Positions 1-8,372 of a stretch of DNA of 24,901 nucleotides are shown here, one piece after another. The number at the start of each line of letters is the position of its first letter. The first letter of the stretch is position 1. Source of the DNA: Candidatus Heimdallarchaeota archaeon (GTDB lineage: Archaea > Asgardarchaeota > Heimdallarchaeia > Heimdallarchaeales > Kariarchaeaceae); the NCBI GenBank assembly GCA_021399405.1, contig JAAFKL010000093.1, positions 1 through 24,901 on the forward strand. Reading direction: 5' to 3'. Position numbers and translations under genes: made by a program. The notes below the pieces were generated by a model. That model did no database searches. It saw only the letters and a list, made by a program, of their open reading frames with translations, and was not told where the DNA came from.

Positions 1-82
1 GAGAAGAACCAACCTAATATTACAAGAATTGGGTTCGAGACATTTTCAGTTAATCTCAATTAAATTATCATCCGGAAGACAG

Positions 83-102
83 TTCTAAAAGCTTTTTTAG
101 AA
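83..102. terminator. Short inverted repeat downstream of the 744-residue gene
   Basis: Perfect 8-bp arms (TTCTAAAA and TTTTAGAA) flank a GCTT loop, with T-rich sequence within the arm. It lies about 120 nt beyond the stop of the minus-strand gene at 222-2456, so a role in ending that transcript is possible. The stem is weak because it is almost all A-T. The rest of 1-221 shows no gene that I can support. Confidence 0.25.
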
Positions 103-221
103 AGTGTAAGACAGTAAAATAAAATAAAGGGAGAAACAAGAAATTTGTACAAAATTATAAATTAGATAGACATAGTAAACAGAACTTAGATGTTATCAAT
201 TTAATTTTCGAAATTAATTTA

Positions 222-2456
222 TTACATACCCATTACAAGAGCATTGATCAATTCCACGATTCCATCAACTGGGAATGCAGTGGGGTCTTTTCGTGATCGA
301 CTATTATTTTCAAAGCCATTGTATATTTGGGCAAGAGAATAAACCTGTTCAGCTAAATTTTCAGAATCATTTGATTTTGCTTTAGCTACTAGATCTGCAG
401 CCTTGAACCCGAGGTCTTTTGCTTCATTCCAAGCTAGAATCACATCTTCTATATCGCCTTTCTTTGTGCTCACCGCTTTAATTGCAAATTTCACTGATTC
501 TACAATTTCAATTAATCCTAAAGCATAGTATTGAATTTTGTTAATATAATTCCAATTAAGGGGTTGTCCAGCAATTGTAACGGGAGTTTTATTGTCGAGA
601 ATAGTTTTGGCAGCCACACTAAGTTCAATTAAACTTTCAGAGAAATTTACTAACACTTCTGTATCTATCCCAATATTTTCAGTAAATTCAGGTTTTGCTA
701 GAGTTGAATTTTCGAGGATTGGTGCAATAGAATTAATAAATTGAAATTGCAAAACAGCAGTACGTAGTTGGATTTCTGCGATTAAACCTCTTAATAAGGC
801 ATTCTGGGCCAATGGATTAATCATAGCTCTAACATTTGTTACTGTGTCTTTATCCTCGATATATTCAAGATACGATTGAGCCTCAATAGCCAATTGATAA
901 ATTTTTGACCTCATAAGCATTTCTTTAACTGGATTTTGTCCAAATTCCTTATCCGCTAAATCACCTACTGTTAAAGCTTCAGTTGCTAATTGAACAGCCA
1001 GTAGCTCAGATGCAATTGGTACAACAACTTCATTATCAGGTGGTAAGATATATAGTGCCATTAAAGGTAAATCTATATTAGAAATGATTTCATTTAGAGA
1101 ATCAATGTCTTTCGGGTTTTTCTTCAATAATTTGTACCATTGCACAGTTAGTTGATGAGATGCTTTGTGTAACCTTTCTGCTACAGTGTTTATTCTATCT
1201 TCGACAAAAATTAAAATCTTTTTCACATCTTGTTTTGCAGCAAGTTGTTCAACTATATATGCAAAAACTGTTTCATAAACAACTGCAACTGACGATACAT
1301 AAGCAATGTCACCTTGAGAGAAAACACTTGATAAATCATCCAGTAATTCAGGTATCAAAACCTGTATTTCCTCTGTTTTACCATCTTTCAGATAACGAAT
1401 AATAGATTGATAATTACTTGAAATTGTAGCCAGTGTTTTCATCTTAGTAAAAATCATGTTCTGTTCAAGAACGGATCTTCCCCAACTAAGAGTACCATCA
1501 ACTGGTCCAACATTATCTAGAGTCAAGGAACCTGTGAGTTTCATAGCTTTATCAAAATATTCTGATGAAATCGATGTTCCTCTAGAGTGCAACGCAGACA
1601 TAGCTAACCTTTTGAAATGTTGAGCTAAAGCGACATCGGAATACATCTTTGATATTGGAAATGTCTTATTATAGAAAACTTGACCTTTTTCAAGCATATC
1701 AGAACTACTCTTCTTCCAATTGTCCATCATACAATCTATGTGAGAGATTGCATGTTCTGCGGCTGAATGTACACCTATTGCATCTCTCCACCACCATGTA
1801 TGTGCACTTTGCATCATAATATGATGTACTCTCGACATCAAAAATCCTGCTTGTTGCTGATCGTAATGCCCTAATAACATGAAGCGTTCTTTCATCTCTT
1901 CTTCTTGAATTTCATCAAAGAAATCTAAACGTTTTTTCTCTTGATTTAACGCCAAAACTTCACTAAGAGTAATGCGAGCATCTCGACTGAAGAAATCATT
2001 ACCAGATTGAAACGCTAAGATAATGAGTTCATCAATTGATTTTTTGGTATCAATATATCCCCTGGAAATCTTATTAGTACCAGGTTGACCTAGTATGCCT
2101 CTCTTTTGTAATGTAGTGTATAAATAACTCACAACTGAAAGGTCTAACCAAAATTCAGTCAAATTTCTAATTCTATCAAATGCTTTTGGATCTGGTTCAT
2201 CTTTGCTTCTCCGTAATTCATCAACCAATCTTTCGAATAAGCTCTTGGTTAGTTCAACAACTTGTAATAGACCATTAACAACTGAATTTCCAAAATTAAC
2301 CCATGCTGAGCCTATCTCATCCGGTTCGTCAATCTCAATATAATCTGAATATAATGCATTTCGTTCAACAGACAGTTGGTTAAATTTTGCAAAAACTAAT
2401 CTGTTATCAAGGTCTGTTGGGACTCCCCCTTCTTTAGGGGACTGAGAAACAACCAT
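222..2456 (-). CDS. Orphan large alpha-helical protein, function unknown
   Basis: I do not recognise this 744-residue protein. It reads as almost entirely helical, without a signal peptide, obvious membrane segments, nucleotide-binding loop or cysteine cluster, and is probably cytoplasmic. Around residues 210-245 there is a run rich in His and Trp (three consecutive Trp, and His residues spaced i, i+4), which could be a helix bundle that binds a metal or a ligand, but no known motif fits. The ATG start is the first in frame, and the preceding 262 nt to the divergent neighbour leaves room for promoters of both genes. A TATA-like GTATAAAT lies about 25 nt upstream on the plus-strand numbering (near 2478-2485) but is not in the ideal orientation. 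The stop is followed by about 220 nt with no visible gene. Coding status is very likely from length alone; function is unassigned. Confidence 0.85.
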   Translation of the reverse strand: MVVSQSPKEGGVPTDLDNRLVFAKFNQLSVERNALYSDYIEIDEPDEIGSAWVNFGNSVVNGLLQVVELTKSLFERLVDELRRSKDEPDPKAFDRIRNLTEFWLDLSVVSYLYTTLQKRGILGQPGTNKISRGYIDTKKSIDELIILAFQSGNDFFSRDARITLSEVLALNQEKKRLDFFDEIQEEEMKERFMLLGHYDQQQAGFLMSRVHHIMMQSAHTWWWRDAIGVHSAAEHAISHIDCMMDNWKKSSSDMLEKGQVFYNKTFPISKMYSDVALAQHFKRLAMSALHSRGTSISSEYFDKAMKLTGSLTLDNVGPVDGTLSWGRSVLEQNMIFTKMKTLATISSNYQSIIRYLKDGKTEEIQVLIPELLDDLSSVFSQGDIAYVSSVAVVYETVFAYIVEQLAAKQDVKKILIFVEDRINTVAERLHKASHQLTVQWYKLLKKNPKDIDSLNEIISNIDLPLMALYILPPDNEVVVPIASELLAVQLATEALTVGDLADKEFGQNPVKEMLMRSKIYQLAIEAQSYLEYIEDKDTVTNVRAMINPLAQNALLRGLIAEIQLRTAVLQFQFINSIAPILENSTLAKPEFTENIGIDTEVLVNFSESLIELSVAAKTILDNKTPVTIAGQPLNWNYINKIQYYALGLIEIVESVKFAIKAVSTKKGDIEDVILAWNEAKDLGFKAADLVAKAKSNDSENLAEQVYSLAQIYNGFENNSRSRKDPTAFPVDGIVELINALVMGM

Positions 2457-2683
2457 ACATGAATCCGGAAACTTTGGGTATAAATGATATTTCCATCTTG
2501 TGTAGTATTTTGGGTGAAATTTGATAATTGCAACTTCACCAATTGAGTAAGGGATTTTGCTCTCAAATATAATTGAATGTTGAGTTCAGTTTCTGATTAA
2601 CTAAATTCCAATAACAATTTGCCCAAGAATGATAGATATTCGGTCAAAATAATTTGTATAAATACAACACATATATGACATAC

Positions 2684-2692
2684 TGTATAAAG
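2684..2692 (+). promoter_or_regulatory. TATA box for the NSUN6-like gene
   Basis: TGTATAAAG is centred about 31 nt before the TTG start at 2719, the distance expected for an archaeal TATA box driving a leaderless or near-leaderless transcript. A second TATA-like GTATAAATA at about 2656-2664 could be an alternative. Confidence 0.45.
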
Positions 2693-2718
2693 CCGAGACT
2701 TGAGGTTTTACTTGAGAA

Positions 2719-4080
2719 TTGTCTAGGGTAATAAATCATCTACTGAAGGATATAGCTTCATTAACACGTTATCATCCGGATACAAGCTCAAGGTTATGCT
2801 TTCTTCTCGGAGCAAGAGAAGCTATCCATCTCATGCTAGCTGTGCGTGATGCTGCGGAAGATCTTTTTCTAATTTTGCATGTACCGGAAAAAGAAAAGGG
2901 TATTGACCAGGTAAAGAAGAAGGTATCAAAAGATTTTAACAAACAAGGGTATGAGTTTGTTGAGCGAGAAGAACTTGGCAATGTATTTGCAGTCAATATT
3001 AGAGATCGGAAAAAAATAATCCCCGATCCCAACTCAACTGAACAATTAGTGAATAAATATAAAATCGAGGAAATCAAACATCGGGGTCTACCTCAAGTCA
3101 TATTAAGAAGAACTGCTTCAATTAATGCATCTATGGGTGCAGATATTGTTAGCGGAGATATATCATCAATCCCACCCTTACAACGGGGTGATGAAGCAGT
3201 ATTGATGGATATGTATTATAATATTGTCGGTCATGGGATAGCGGATATGAGTTCAGAAGAGATTAAACGATCGCCAGGTAGAATTGCAATCAAAACTCTT
3301 GAGGGACGTTATGACGTTCCAAAGTTTCATGATAACAAGTATTATAGAAATGGATTATATTCTATAATTACATTACCAAGACTCCTTGGGATTAATTTAC
3401 TTAAATTTACAAAAGAACGTGCCCTAATTTTAGTAATTTGTCAAGATAATGGTGAAGTGGCTGTTGAACTACTTAATAGAGCTTCAGAAGGATCTAAAAT
3501 TTTTATGATAACTAGAAATGAAAATCATAGAAAAGCCATATCCTCAACACTTGAAAGATTACAAATCAAAGAAGAAAGAATTGAATTGCTAAAAGTAGGA
3601 TTAGATCGCTATACAAAGAGCCGTCCTAGAGAGAAATTCACACATTTCTATCTTGAAATGCCTTCGACTGAGACAGGTAAAAGACCAAATCCATATTTTG
3701 ATCAGGAAGAAAAAGTTATCATATCAAATGCTCGAGCTCAATTCTCAGCCTTACGGGGAATATCTCTAGTAGGGATAAATAAGGCACAAATTGCTTATGT
3801 CACTCATTCTATTGATCCAAGCGAAAATCAAGAAGTTATTATTCAAGCATTTCGTCAAGGTAATTTCAAACCTGTTGACATTGACGAGAACATTGTAAAG
3901 GAATATCCTATAGATTTGAACGCTTTACCTGAAATTCCTACTGTAACTCAGAGCAGTTCCATTGATCTTGATAAATTTGATCAAGAAAAAGTATATTCTA
4001 ATTCATGGTTAAAGATTGATCCTCGAGTTCACAAAAGTGACGCTGGATTTGTTTCACAATTAAGTTTAGAATTAAGATAA
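2719..4080 (+). CDS. NSUN6-like PUA/RNA m5C methyltransferase family protein, probable pseudoenzyme
   Basis: The 453 residues follow the order of NSUN6 and archaeal NOL1/NOP2/Sun proteins. There is an N-terminal alpha/beta part (about 1-110), a PUA domain (about 120-210, with VILRR, ADIVSGDI and GD-VLM strand patterns), then a Rossmann methyltransferase part (about 215-453). Landmarks such as G-KRPNP at 320-325 and the DPSENQEVI run at 366-374 match the family, where they follow motif IV and motif VI. However, the catalytic motifs are broken. The Pro-Cys of motif IV is Pro315-Ser316, the Thr-Cys of motif VI is Thr362-His363, and the glycine-rich SAM loop of motif I is replaced by CQDNGE near 241. 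Family knowledge says m5C transfer needs these cysteines, so I infer an RNA-binding protein without methyltransferase activity. The start is TTG; a later start is possible. It lies upstream of LysRS on the same strand. Confidence 0.72.
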   Translation: MSRVINHLLKDIASLTRYHPDTSSRLCFLLGAREAIHLMLAVRDAAEDLFLILHVPEKEKGIDQVKKKVSKDFNKQGYEFVEREELGNVFAVNIRDRKKIIPDPNSTEQLVNKYKIEEIKHRGLPQVILRRTASINASMGADIVSGDISSIPPLQRGDEAVLMDMYYNIVGHGIADMSSEEIKRSPGRIAIKTLEGRYDVPKFHDNKYYRNGLYSIITLPRLLGINLLKFTKERALILVICQDNGEVAVELLNRASEGSKIFMITRNENHRKAISSTLERLQIKEERIELLKVGLDRYTKSRPREKFTHFYLEMPSTETGKRPNPYFDQEEKVIISNARAQFSALRGISLVGINKAQIAYVTHSIDPSENQEVIIQAFRQGNFKPVDIDENIVKEYPIDLNALPEIPTVTQSSSIDLDKFDQEKVYSNSWLKIDPRVHKSDAGFVSQLSLELR

Positions 4081-4173
4081 GGATTCTTGTTTATCTCTTA
4101 AAATCAATTCTATTATTTTGCTGAAAATCTTTCCCAATCATTTAGTTTTATAGAAGGTCAATAACGTCACAAA

Positions 4174-4180
4174 TTTTATA
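4174..4180 (+). promoter_or_regulatory. TATA box before the acidic protein and LysRS pair
   Basis: TTTTATA is centred about 25 nt upstream of the GTG at 4202, so the mRNA would begin at or very near the start codon. This suggests the pair can be transcribed separately from the NSUN6-like gene that ends at 4080. Confidence 0.4.
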
Positions 4181-4201
4181 CCTAGTATTAATAGTGGTTT
4201 T

Positions 4202-4906
4202 GTGGAGTTATCAAAAATAGATTCTGTGCTGGATCAAGAGACAGTAATCATTGATACGCTAAAAACTCTAGTATCTTCTGAAGATTTGGAAGATATTTCG
4301 TCGGGCTTAAAAATTTCACTCGAAGATGAGAGTTCGTTATATGCAATAAAGGACGCTGAACAAGACGGTGGTTTCTTATTGGCCACTCCATTATCCGAAG
4401 ATGATGCTAACAAAAAAGTTGATATGGTAAGCATTGATGAGATTTGGATTAAAGCAAAATATTCAAACAATCAGACAGCTGAGGCAATCAGCAAAGGATT
4501 GAAAGCTATTAAGAAATCTTTCAAAAGTCCTGAAATTGAGATAATTATTCCTCAAACTGTTGCCTGGTTAGGTGAAAATTTATCACAAAATGGATATTTA
4601 TGTTCAGAAATTAAACTTGAGAAAGTCTTACCAACTGCAAATAATTTAGGTGATGTTCTTGAATTGATACAAGATTGTACTCCAATCGATAGAATAGTAC
4701 AGGTAATTTTTGAAAAAGAACAAGAACTCCGTGCCGAGATTGTCGAGGTTATTGAGGAGGTTGAAGATTTAATTTCTGATAACTGGATTCCAACTATTGT
4801 TGTTGTAACGATTGAGCCTGATACTCTGAATATAAATGAAATTATTGAAGAATCTAATGGAATTTTAAATTGGGATGACTATAATTTAATTTATAGGGGT
4901 GATTAG
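4202..4906 (+). CDS. Acidic protein with a faint GNAT-like segment, upstream of lysS
   Basis: This 234-residue protein is strongly acidic and has no signal peptide or membrane helix. I do not recognise it firmly. Residues about 56-143 have a strand, long strand, helix, strand, helix, strand order reminiscent of GNAT acetyltransferases: IDEIWIKAKY, then a helix, then EIEIIIPQT, then a short helix and NGYLCSE. The position where the acetyl-CoA loop (R-x-x-G-x-G/A) would be reads SNNQTA, so acetyl-CoA binding would be poor if the resemblance is real. The C-terminal 80 residues are a separate acidic region. The stop overlaps the GTG start of lysS by 8 nt, so translation is probably coupled and a role linked to LysRS or tRNA is plausible. 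The GTG start is supported by the TATA box at 4174-4180. Confidence 0.75.
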   Translation: MELSKIDSVLDQETVIIDTLKTLVSSEDLEDISSGLKISLEDESSLYAIKDAEQDGGFLLATPLSEDDANKKVDMVSIDEIWIKAKYSNNQTAEAISKGLKAIKKSFKSPEIEIIIPQTVAWLGENLSQNGYLCSEIKLEKVLPTANNLGDVLELIQDCTPIDRIVQVIFEKEQELRAEIVEVIEEVEDLISDNWIPTIVVVTIEPDTLNINEIIEESNGILNWDDYNLIYRGD

Positions 4907-6509
4907 CATCTCTGAAAACAAAATTAGTCATTGGGCGTACAATAATGCATTAGAGGCAATAAAACAATTCGGTAAAAAGCAAGTTGTATGTACAGGGTGG
5001 AGTCCCTCAGGAATCTATCACATAGGAAATTCGAGAGAAGCCGTAACTTGTAATGCAATGCATTTGGAATTATTAGAACACGGATCAAACAGTAAATACA
5101 TCTTTGTTATTGATGATTATGACCCATTGGACAAAATCCCACATGAATTAAAATCATATAGTAAAGACTTAATTCCTTACTTGGGCCATCCCTTGGTAAA
5201 TATCCCCGATTTTACAAATACATTTGAAAATTACTCGTCATATTTTGCAAATGGACCTAAACAAGCTCTGAAGGATTGGGGATTTGATGTGGAATTTGTA
5301 AATGCAAGTGATCTATACAAACAAGGCAAATACGATCAATATCTTGATCTATACATTGAATATGAAAACAAGTTACAGGATTTAATGGAAACGATTACAG
5401 GGTCTCGTATGGACTCATTAATATCTATTACTTGCCAAAATTGTGGAAATGCAAAGACCACTCGGATAACAGAAGTTACAATGGATAAGAAATTTATCTA
5501 TACATGTACTACCGACAAACAATACAAAGGATGCGATCATGAGGGAGAGATGGAAATTGCAAGTCATAACTGGAAATTAAAATGGCGTTTAGATTGGCCA
5601 GCAAGACAACAATTTCTTGGAGTTACCATTGAACCTTCAGGTAAAGATCATTCTGTTGCAGGAGGGAGTATAGATACAGCGAATGAGATTCATAAATCGA
5701 TATTTAATAAACAGGGTCCAATGCTTCTTCGTTACGGTTTCATTACTCTCAAAGGTAAAAAATTTTCCGGAAGCAAAGGTGGTGCCCTAGCTGCTGAAGA
5801 GATTGTTAAGATTATGCCCCACTCGGCTTTCCTATATCTAGTATACAGATCTGATCTCTTAAAGGATATAAATTTTAATCCTCAGTCAGATGAATACGGA
5901 ACCTTACTAGACGAATTTGATATTGCTCGAAGGATGTGGAGGGGTGAGATATTTGAAGGAAGAGCGAGAGAAGTTGATAAACTCAGTACAGCTGCATTTC
6001 TTGCGATGACATTGAAAGAAAAAGAAACTCAACCTGCTAAAGTAAAATTTAATGAACTTGTTTTAATTCATCAATCGAGTTTGAGGCAAATTGAAAATAC
6101 TGTCTCTAAATTACAAAAAATGGATAAAATACCAGATCAAACTACCGTATCAGAATTATTTGATAGACTACCAAGAATAGAAAGATGGATAGATGAGCTT
6201 GCACCCAATAGTATCAAATTTACGATATTACCAGAAAACAAAGCAGATATTGCTCAATATTGGACAAAAGACACTAAGACTATTTGGATGAAGGCCTTAA
6301 ACAAAATGGAAGAGAACTTTACGGCAACTGATTTTACATCAATATTAAGGGAATTATCTAATGAATACCAATTTTCAATAAAAGAAATTTACCCACCTTT
6401 TTATCAGATGGTATTGGGCCAACCTAGGGGGCCTAATGCAGCAAATTTGGTGGTCGCGTTAGGAAAAAATAGTTTGTTTGAGAGAATTGAATCTATCCAA
6501 ATTAATTGA
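4899..6509 (+). CDS. lysS: Class I lysyl-tRNA synthetase
   Basis: It charges tRNA-Lys with lysine in the cytoplasm, using the class I fold found in most archaea instead of the class II LysRS of bacteria and eukaryotes. The 536 residues carry the HIGH-type signature PSGIYHIGN (36-44), and the KMSKS-type loop is KFSGSKG (288-294). Four cysteines at 179, 182, 203 and 212 form a likely zinc site inserted in the catalytic domain, as in archaeal class I enzymes. The C-terminal half is the helical anticodon-binding region. Length is close to the archaeal norm of about 520. The GTG start overlaps the end of the preceding gene by 8 nt. A 16-bp palindrome follows the stop. Confidence 0.96.
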   Translation: MISISENKISHWAYNNALEAIKQFGKKQVVCTGWSPSGIYHIGNSREAVTCNAMHLELLEHGSNSKYIFVIDDYDPLDKIPHELKSYSKDLIPYLGHPLVNIPDFTNTFENYSSYFANGPKQALKDWGFDVEFVNASDLYKQGKYDQYLDLYIEYENKLQDLMETITGSRMDSLISITCQNCGNAKTTRITEVTMDKKFIYTCTTDKQYKGCDHEGEMEIASHNWKLKWRLDWPARQQFLGVTIEPSGKDHSVAGGSIDTANEIHKSIFNKQGPMLLRYGFITLKGKKFSGSKGGALAAEEIVKIMPHSAFLYLVYRSDLLKDINFNPQSDEYGTLLDEFDIARRMWRGEIFEGRAREVDKLSTAAFLAMTLKEKETQPAKVKFNELVLIHQSSLRQIENTVSKLQKMDKIPDQTTVSELFDRLPRIERWIDELAPNSIKFTILPENKADIAQYWTKDTKTIWMKALNKMEENFTATDFTSILRELSNEYQFSIKEIYPPFYQMVLGQPRGPNAANLVVALGKNSLFERIESIQIN

Positions 6510-6513
6510 TCTT

Positions 6514-6529
6514 TTATCAAATTTGATAA
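6514..6529. repeat. Perfect 16-bp palindrome after lysS
   Basis: TTATCAAATTTGATAA reads the same on both strands and begins 4 nt after the lysS stop. Flanking CTTTT and TAAAAG extend partial pairing. It may be a transcript-end hairpin or a protein-binding site before the next gene at 6610; I cannot decide between them. Confidence 0.4.
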
Positions 6530-6609
6530 CTAAAAGAGAAATTAAATTATTGTACTCAAAATTTTAGGGAAGCATTTATTTTAAGATAAATATTAAGAAA
6601 ATTAAGTAT

Positions 6610-7695
6610 ATGACATATACGTACATTTATTCAATAATTTCAAGTTTAGCAGTAATAATATTCTATGGTGTTTATACAATTTGGAATAATGTTATCAAGT
6701 CTAAGCATTCTTTAAGAAATCAAGAAAGCGTACATAGATTCATATTAATCTCAAGTGGGATTCTAATTGGAACGGGTATTGGAAGTCAGGTAATTGTACC
6801 TAATGGCGATAGTGAAGTAATTGATCAGTTTACATCTCAAGGATCTGAAATTTTAAACAACTCATTCTTCTTCGGTCTACTACTAATATTTCTCGGTCTA
6901 ATTATTGGAGTCATTGGCATATACTATCTTAAATTTTCATTATGGAAACCTTTAGAGGAAATCAGTGAATATTCAGCCCAATTTGGTAGATCATTCATGG
7001 CGACAAGATTACCAGTTACAGGAGGATTGGAATTGCGAAGATTTTCAGAACGGTTCAATAATAATATTCTTGATCTTGCGAACAAAATTTCTTCAATAGA
7101 GATAAAGGCAGATATATTAAAAAATGCAACACACTCTGCGATTAATTCTTCAAGTAATCTGAGTAGCAATATTGCTCGAGTTTCAGAAAATGTGGATAGT
7201 TTCTCTCAATTTGTATCTAGACAAGAAAATGCTATAGATAAAATCAATAATGAAATTTCTAATTTTATAAGCTGGTATAATGAGACACAAATTAGATTGG
7301 AAAATCAATTTACAGAGATCAGATCACTTTCTGAAACTGGAAATATGTTATCAGTGAATGCATCTATTGAATCGGTAAATTTAGAAACTCAAAATCCAGG
7401 TATAGAAACAATTGCCTTAAAATTACATGATCTGGCGGGTTCTTTGGATTCTCGTCAAGATGAGCTAAGAACCATACTGATGGACATTCAAACCGTGTAC
7501 ACTTCATTCAGCTCAAACGTGAAATCAGAACTTGATGAAATCAGTTCCCTTTCCAATAATGCTATTTCATTAACTTCAAGCATTGAAAATTCACTTGGTA
7601 ATCTTAAGGTCAACGATAATGAAATAAGCAATTCATCACAGAACCTAGTTTCAAGCCTTGACAAATTTATCACGGGTTTACCAACATCATACTAG
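6610..7695 (+). CDS. Membrane-anchored MCP-like coiled-coil protein with degenerate signalling tip
   Basis: The 361 residues begin with three hydrophobic segments (about 4-26, 43-64 and 86-108) and continue with a HAMP-like linker (about 108-160, KPLEEI then RRFSERFNNNILDL). A long coiled coil follows. At 238-280 there is a recognisable but eroded copy of the methyl-accepting chemotaxis protein hairpin. The canonical stretch L-N-A-A-I-E-A-A-R-A-G-E is represented by VNASIESVNLET (249-260), and the usual Q-G-R-G-F-A-V-V-A by QNPGIETIA. The conserved Arg and most small residues of the tip are lost, so normal CheA/CheW binding is doubtful. No che genes lie in the window. There is no extracellular sensor domain; the N-terminal membrane part itself would have to sense. 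The ATG has a TATA-like TTTAAGATAAAT about 25 nt upstream. A coiled-coil membrane scaffold is an alternative role. Confidence 0.75.
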   Translation: MTYTYIYSIISSLAVIIFYGVYTIWNNVIKSKHSLRNQESVHRFILISSGILIGTGIGSQVIVPNGDSEVIDQFTSQGSEILNNSFFFGLLLIFLGLIIGVIGIYYLKFSLWKPLEEISEYSAQFGRSFMATRLPVTGGLELRRFSERFNNNILDLANKISSIEIKADILKNATHSAINSSSNLSSNIARVSENVDSFSQFVSRQENAIDKINNEISNFISWYNETQIRLENQFTEIRSLSETGNMLSVNASIESVNLETQNPGIETIALKLHDLAGSLDSRQDELRTILMDIQTVYTSFSSNVKSELDEISSLSNNAISLTSSIENSLGNLKVNDNEISNSSQNLVSSLDKFITGLPTSY

Positions 7696-7800
7696 TCAAA
7701 TTGATAATACTATACTTATACTGTATGATATTCAAATTCATAATTGGATAATTTAAATATAAGTGTGAGCAATAATAAATTTATGTGTGAATTTTTTAAC

Positions 7801-7845
7801 AAATTTATATATTAGAAAATTTAGGGTGCGTTACCGATTAAGGAG
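7801..7845 (+). promoter_or_regulatory. Promoter and strong ribosome-binding site of the cupredoxin gene
   Basis: A TATA element (AATTTATATATTA, 7801-7813) is followed, after about 25 nt, by a short leader that contains AAGGAG (7840-7845), 8 nt before the ATG at 7854. This Shine-Dalgarno site is much clearer than at other genes in the window, many of which look leaderless. It fits a highly expressed secreted protein and fixes the start. Confidence 0.6.
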
Positions 7846-7853
7846 AAATTTAA

Positions 7854-8363
7854 ATGAAGAAAGCATTTACATTCGTGTTAATAGCACTATTTTTTGGTAT
7901 TGCAATGACTTTCACAGCTACAACTGTGAATGCCGTTCCAGTTGCAGGTACCGAATGTAGTGATGCAACTACTGAAATAATAATTAAGTCACAAGCCGGC
8001 CTTAAATTTGATAAAAGCAAGATAGAGGTTCCACGAGCAACTTGTGTAAAAATTACTCTAATCAATGAAGATACTATGGAACATGATTTTACTATTGATG
8101 GTAAAACAGGTGATAGTGGTATTGAGGAAGTTTACATACCACTTCTTGGGGGAGAAGAAGGAAGTTTCAATGTTACTACTCCTGATGCTGATGTAACATT
8201 CGATTTTTATTGTTCAGTTCCAGGTCACCGTACTGCAGGAATGGAAGGTTCTTTTGTTGTGGGAGAAGGTTCTCCAGAGGATGACTCACCTGGTTTTGGT
8301 CTATGGCTCAGTATTGGTGCATTTCTTGCATTAGTTGCTTTAGTTCCAAGAATTAGAAAGTAA
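7854..8363 (+). CDS. Secreted type 1 (blue) copper protein with PGF-type C-terminal anchor
   Basis: The 169-residue protein is a cupredoxin, an electron carrier that binds one copper on the outer face of the cell. It has a Sec signal peptide (residues 1-27, cut probably after VNA) and a single cupredoxin domain (about 38-137). The ligand set is complete: His77 (in MEHDF), Cys120, His125 (in YCSVPGH) and Met130. Cys35 and Cys64 could form a disulfide. An acidic spacer leads to PGFG (146-149), a hydrophobic segment and a basic end (PRIRK), the layout of PGF-CTERM tails that are processed by archaeosortase and attached to a membrane lipid. The partner oxidase or dehydrogenase is not in the window. 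It follows the MCP-like gene by 158 nt with its own promoter. Confidence 0.93.
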   Translation: MKKAFTFVLIALFFGIAMTFTATTVNAVPVAGTECSDATTEIIIKSQAGLKFDKSKIEVPRATCVKITLINEDTMEHDFTIDGKTGDSGIEEVYIPLLGGEEGSFNVTTPDADVTFDFYCSVPGHRTAGMEGSFVVGEGSPEDDSPGFGLWLSIGAFLALVALVPRIRK

Positions 8364-8372
8364 ATTAAGAAA

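Noticed and set aside
25..60. GGTTCGAGA-like string that resembles a tRNA T-loop
   Set aside because: The flanking bases cannot form the T stem, and no acceptor or anticodon arm is seen around it.
2772..3077. Minus-strand 101-codon frame inside the NSUN6-like gene
   Set aside because: It is a shadow of the longer plus-strand gene, with low-complexity Ser/Arg composition.
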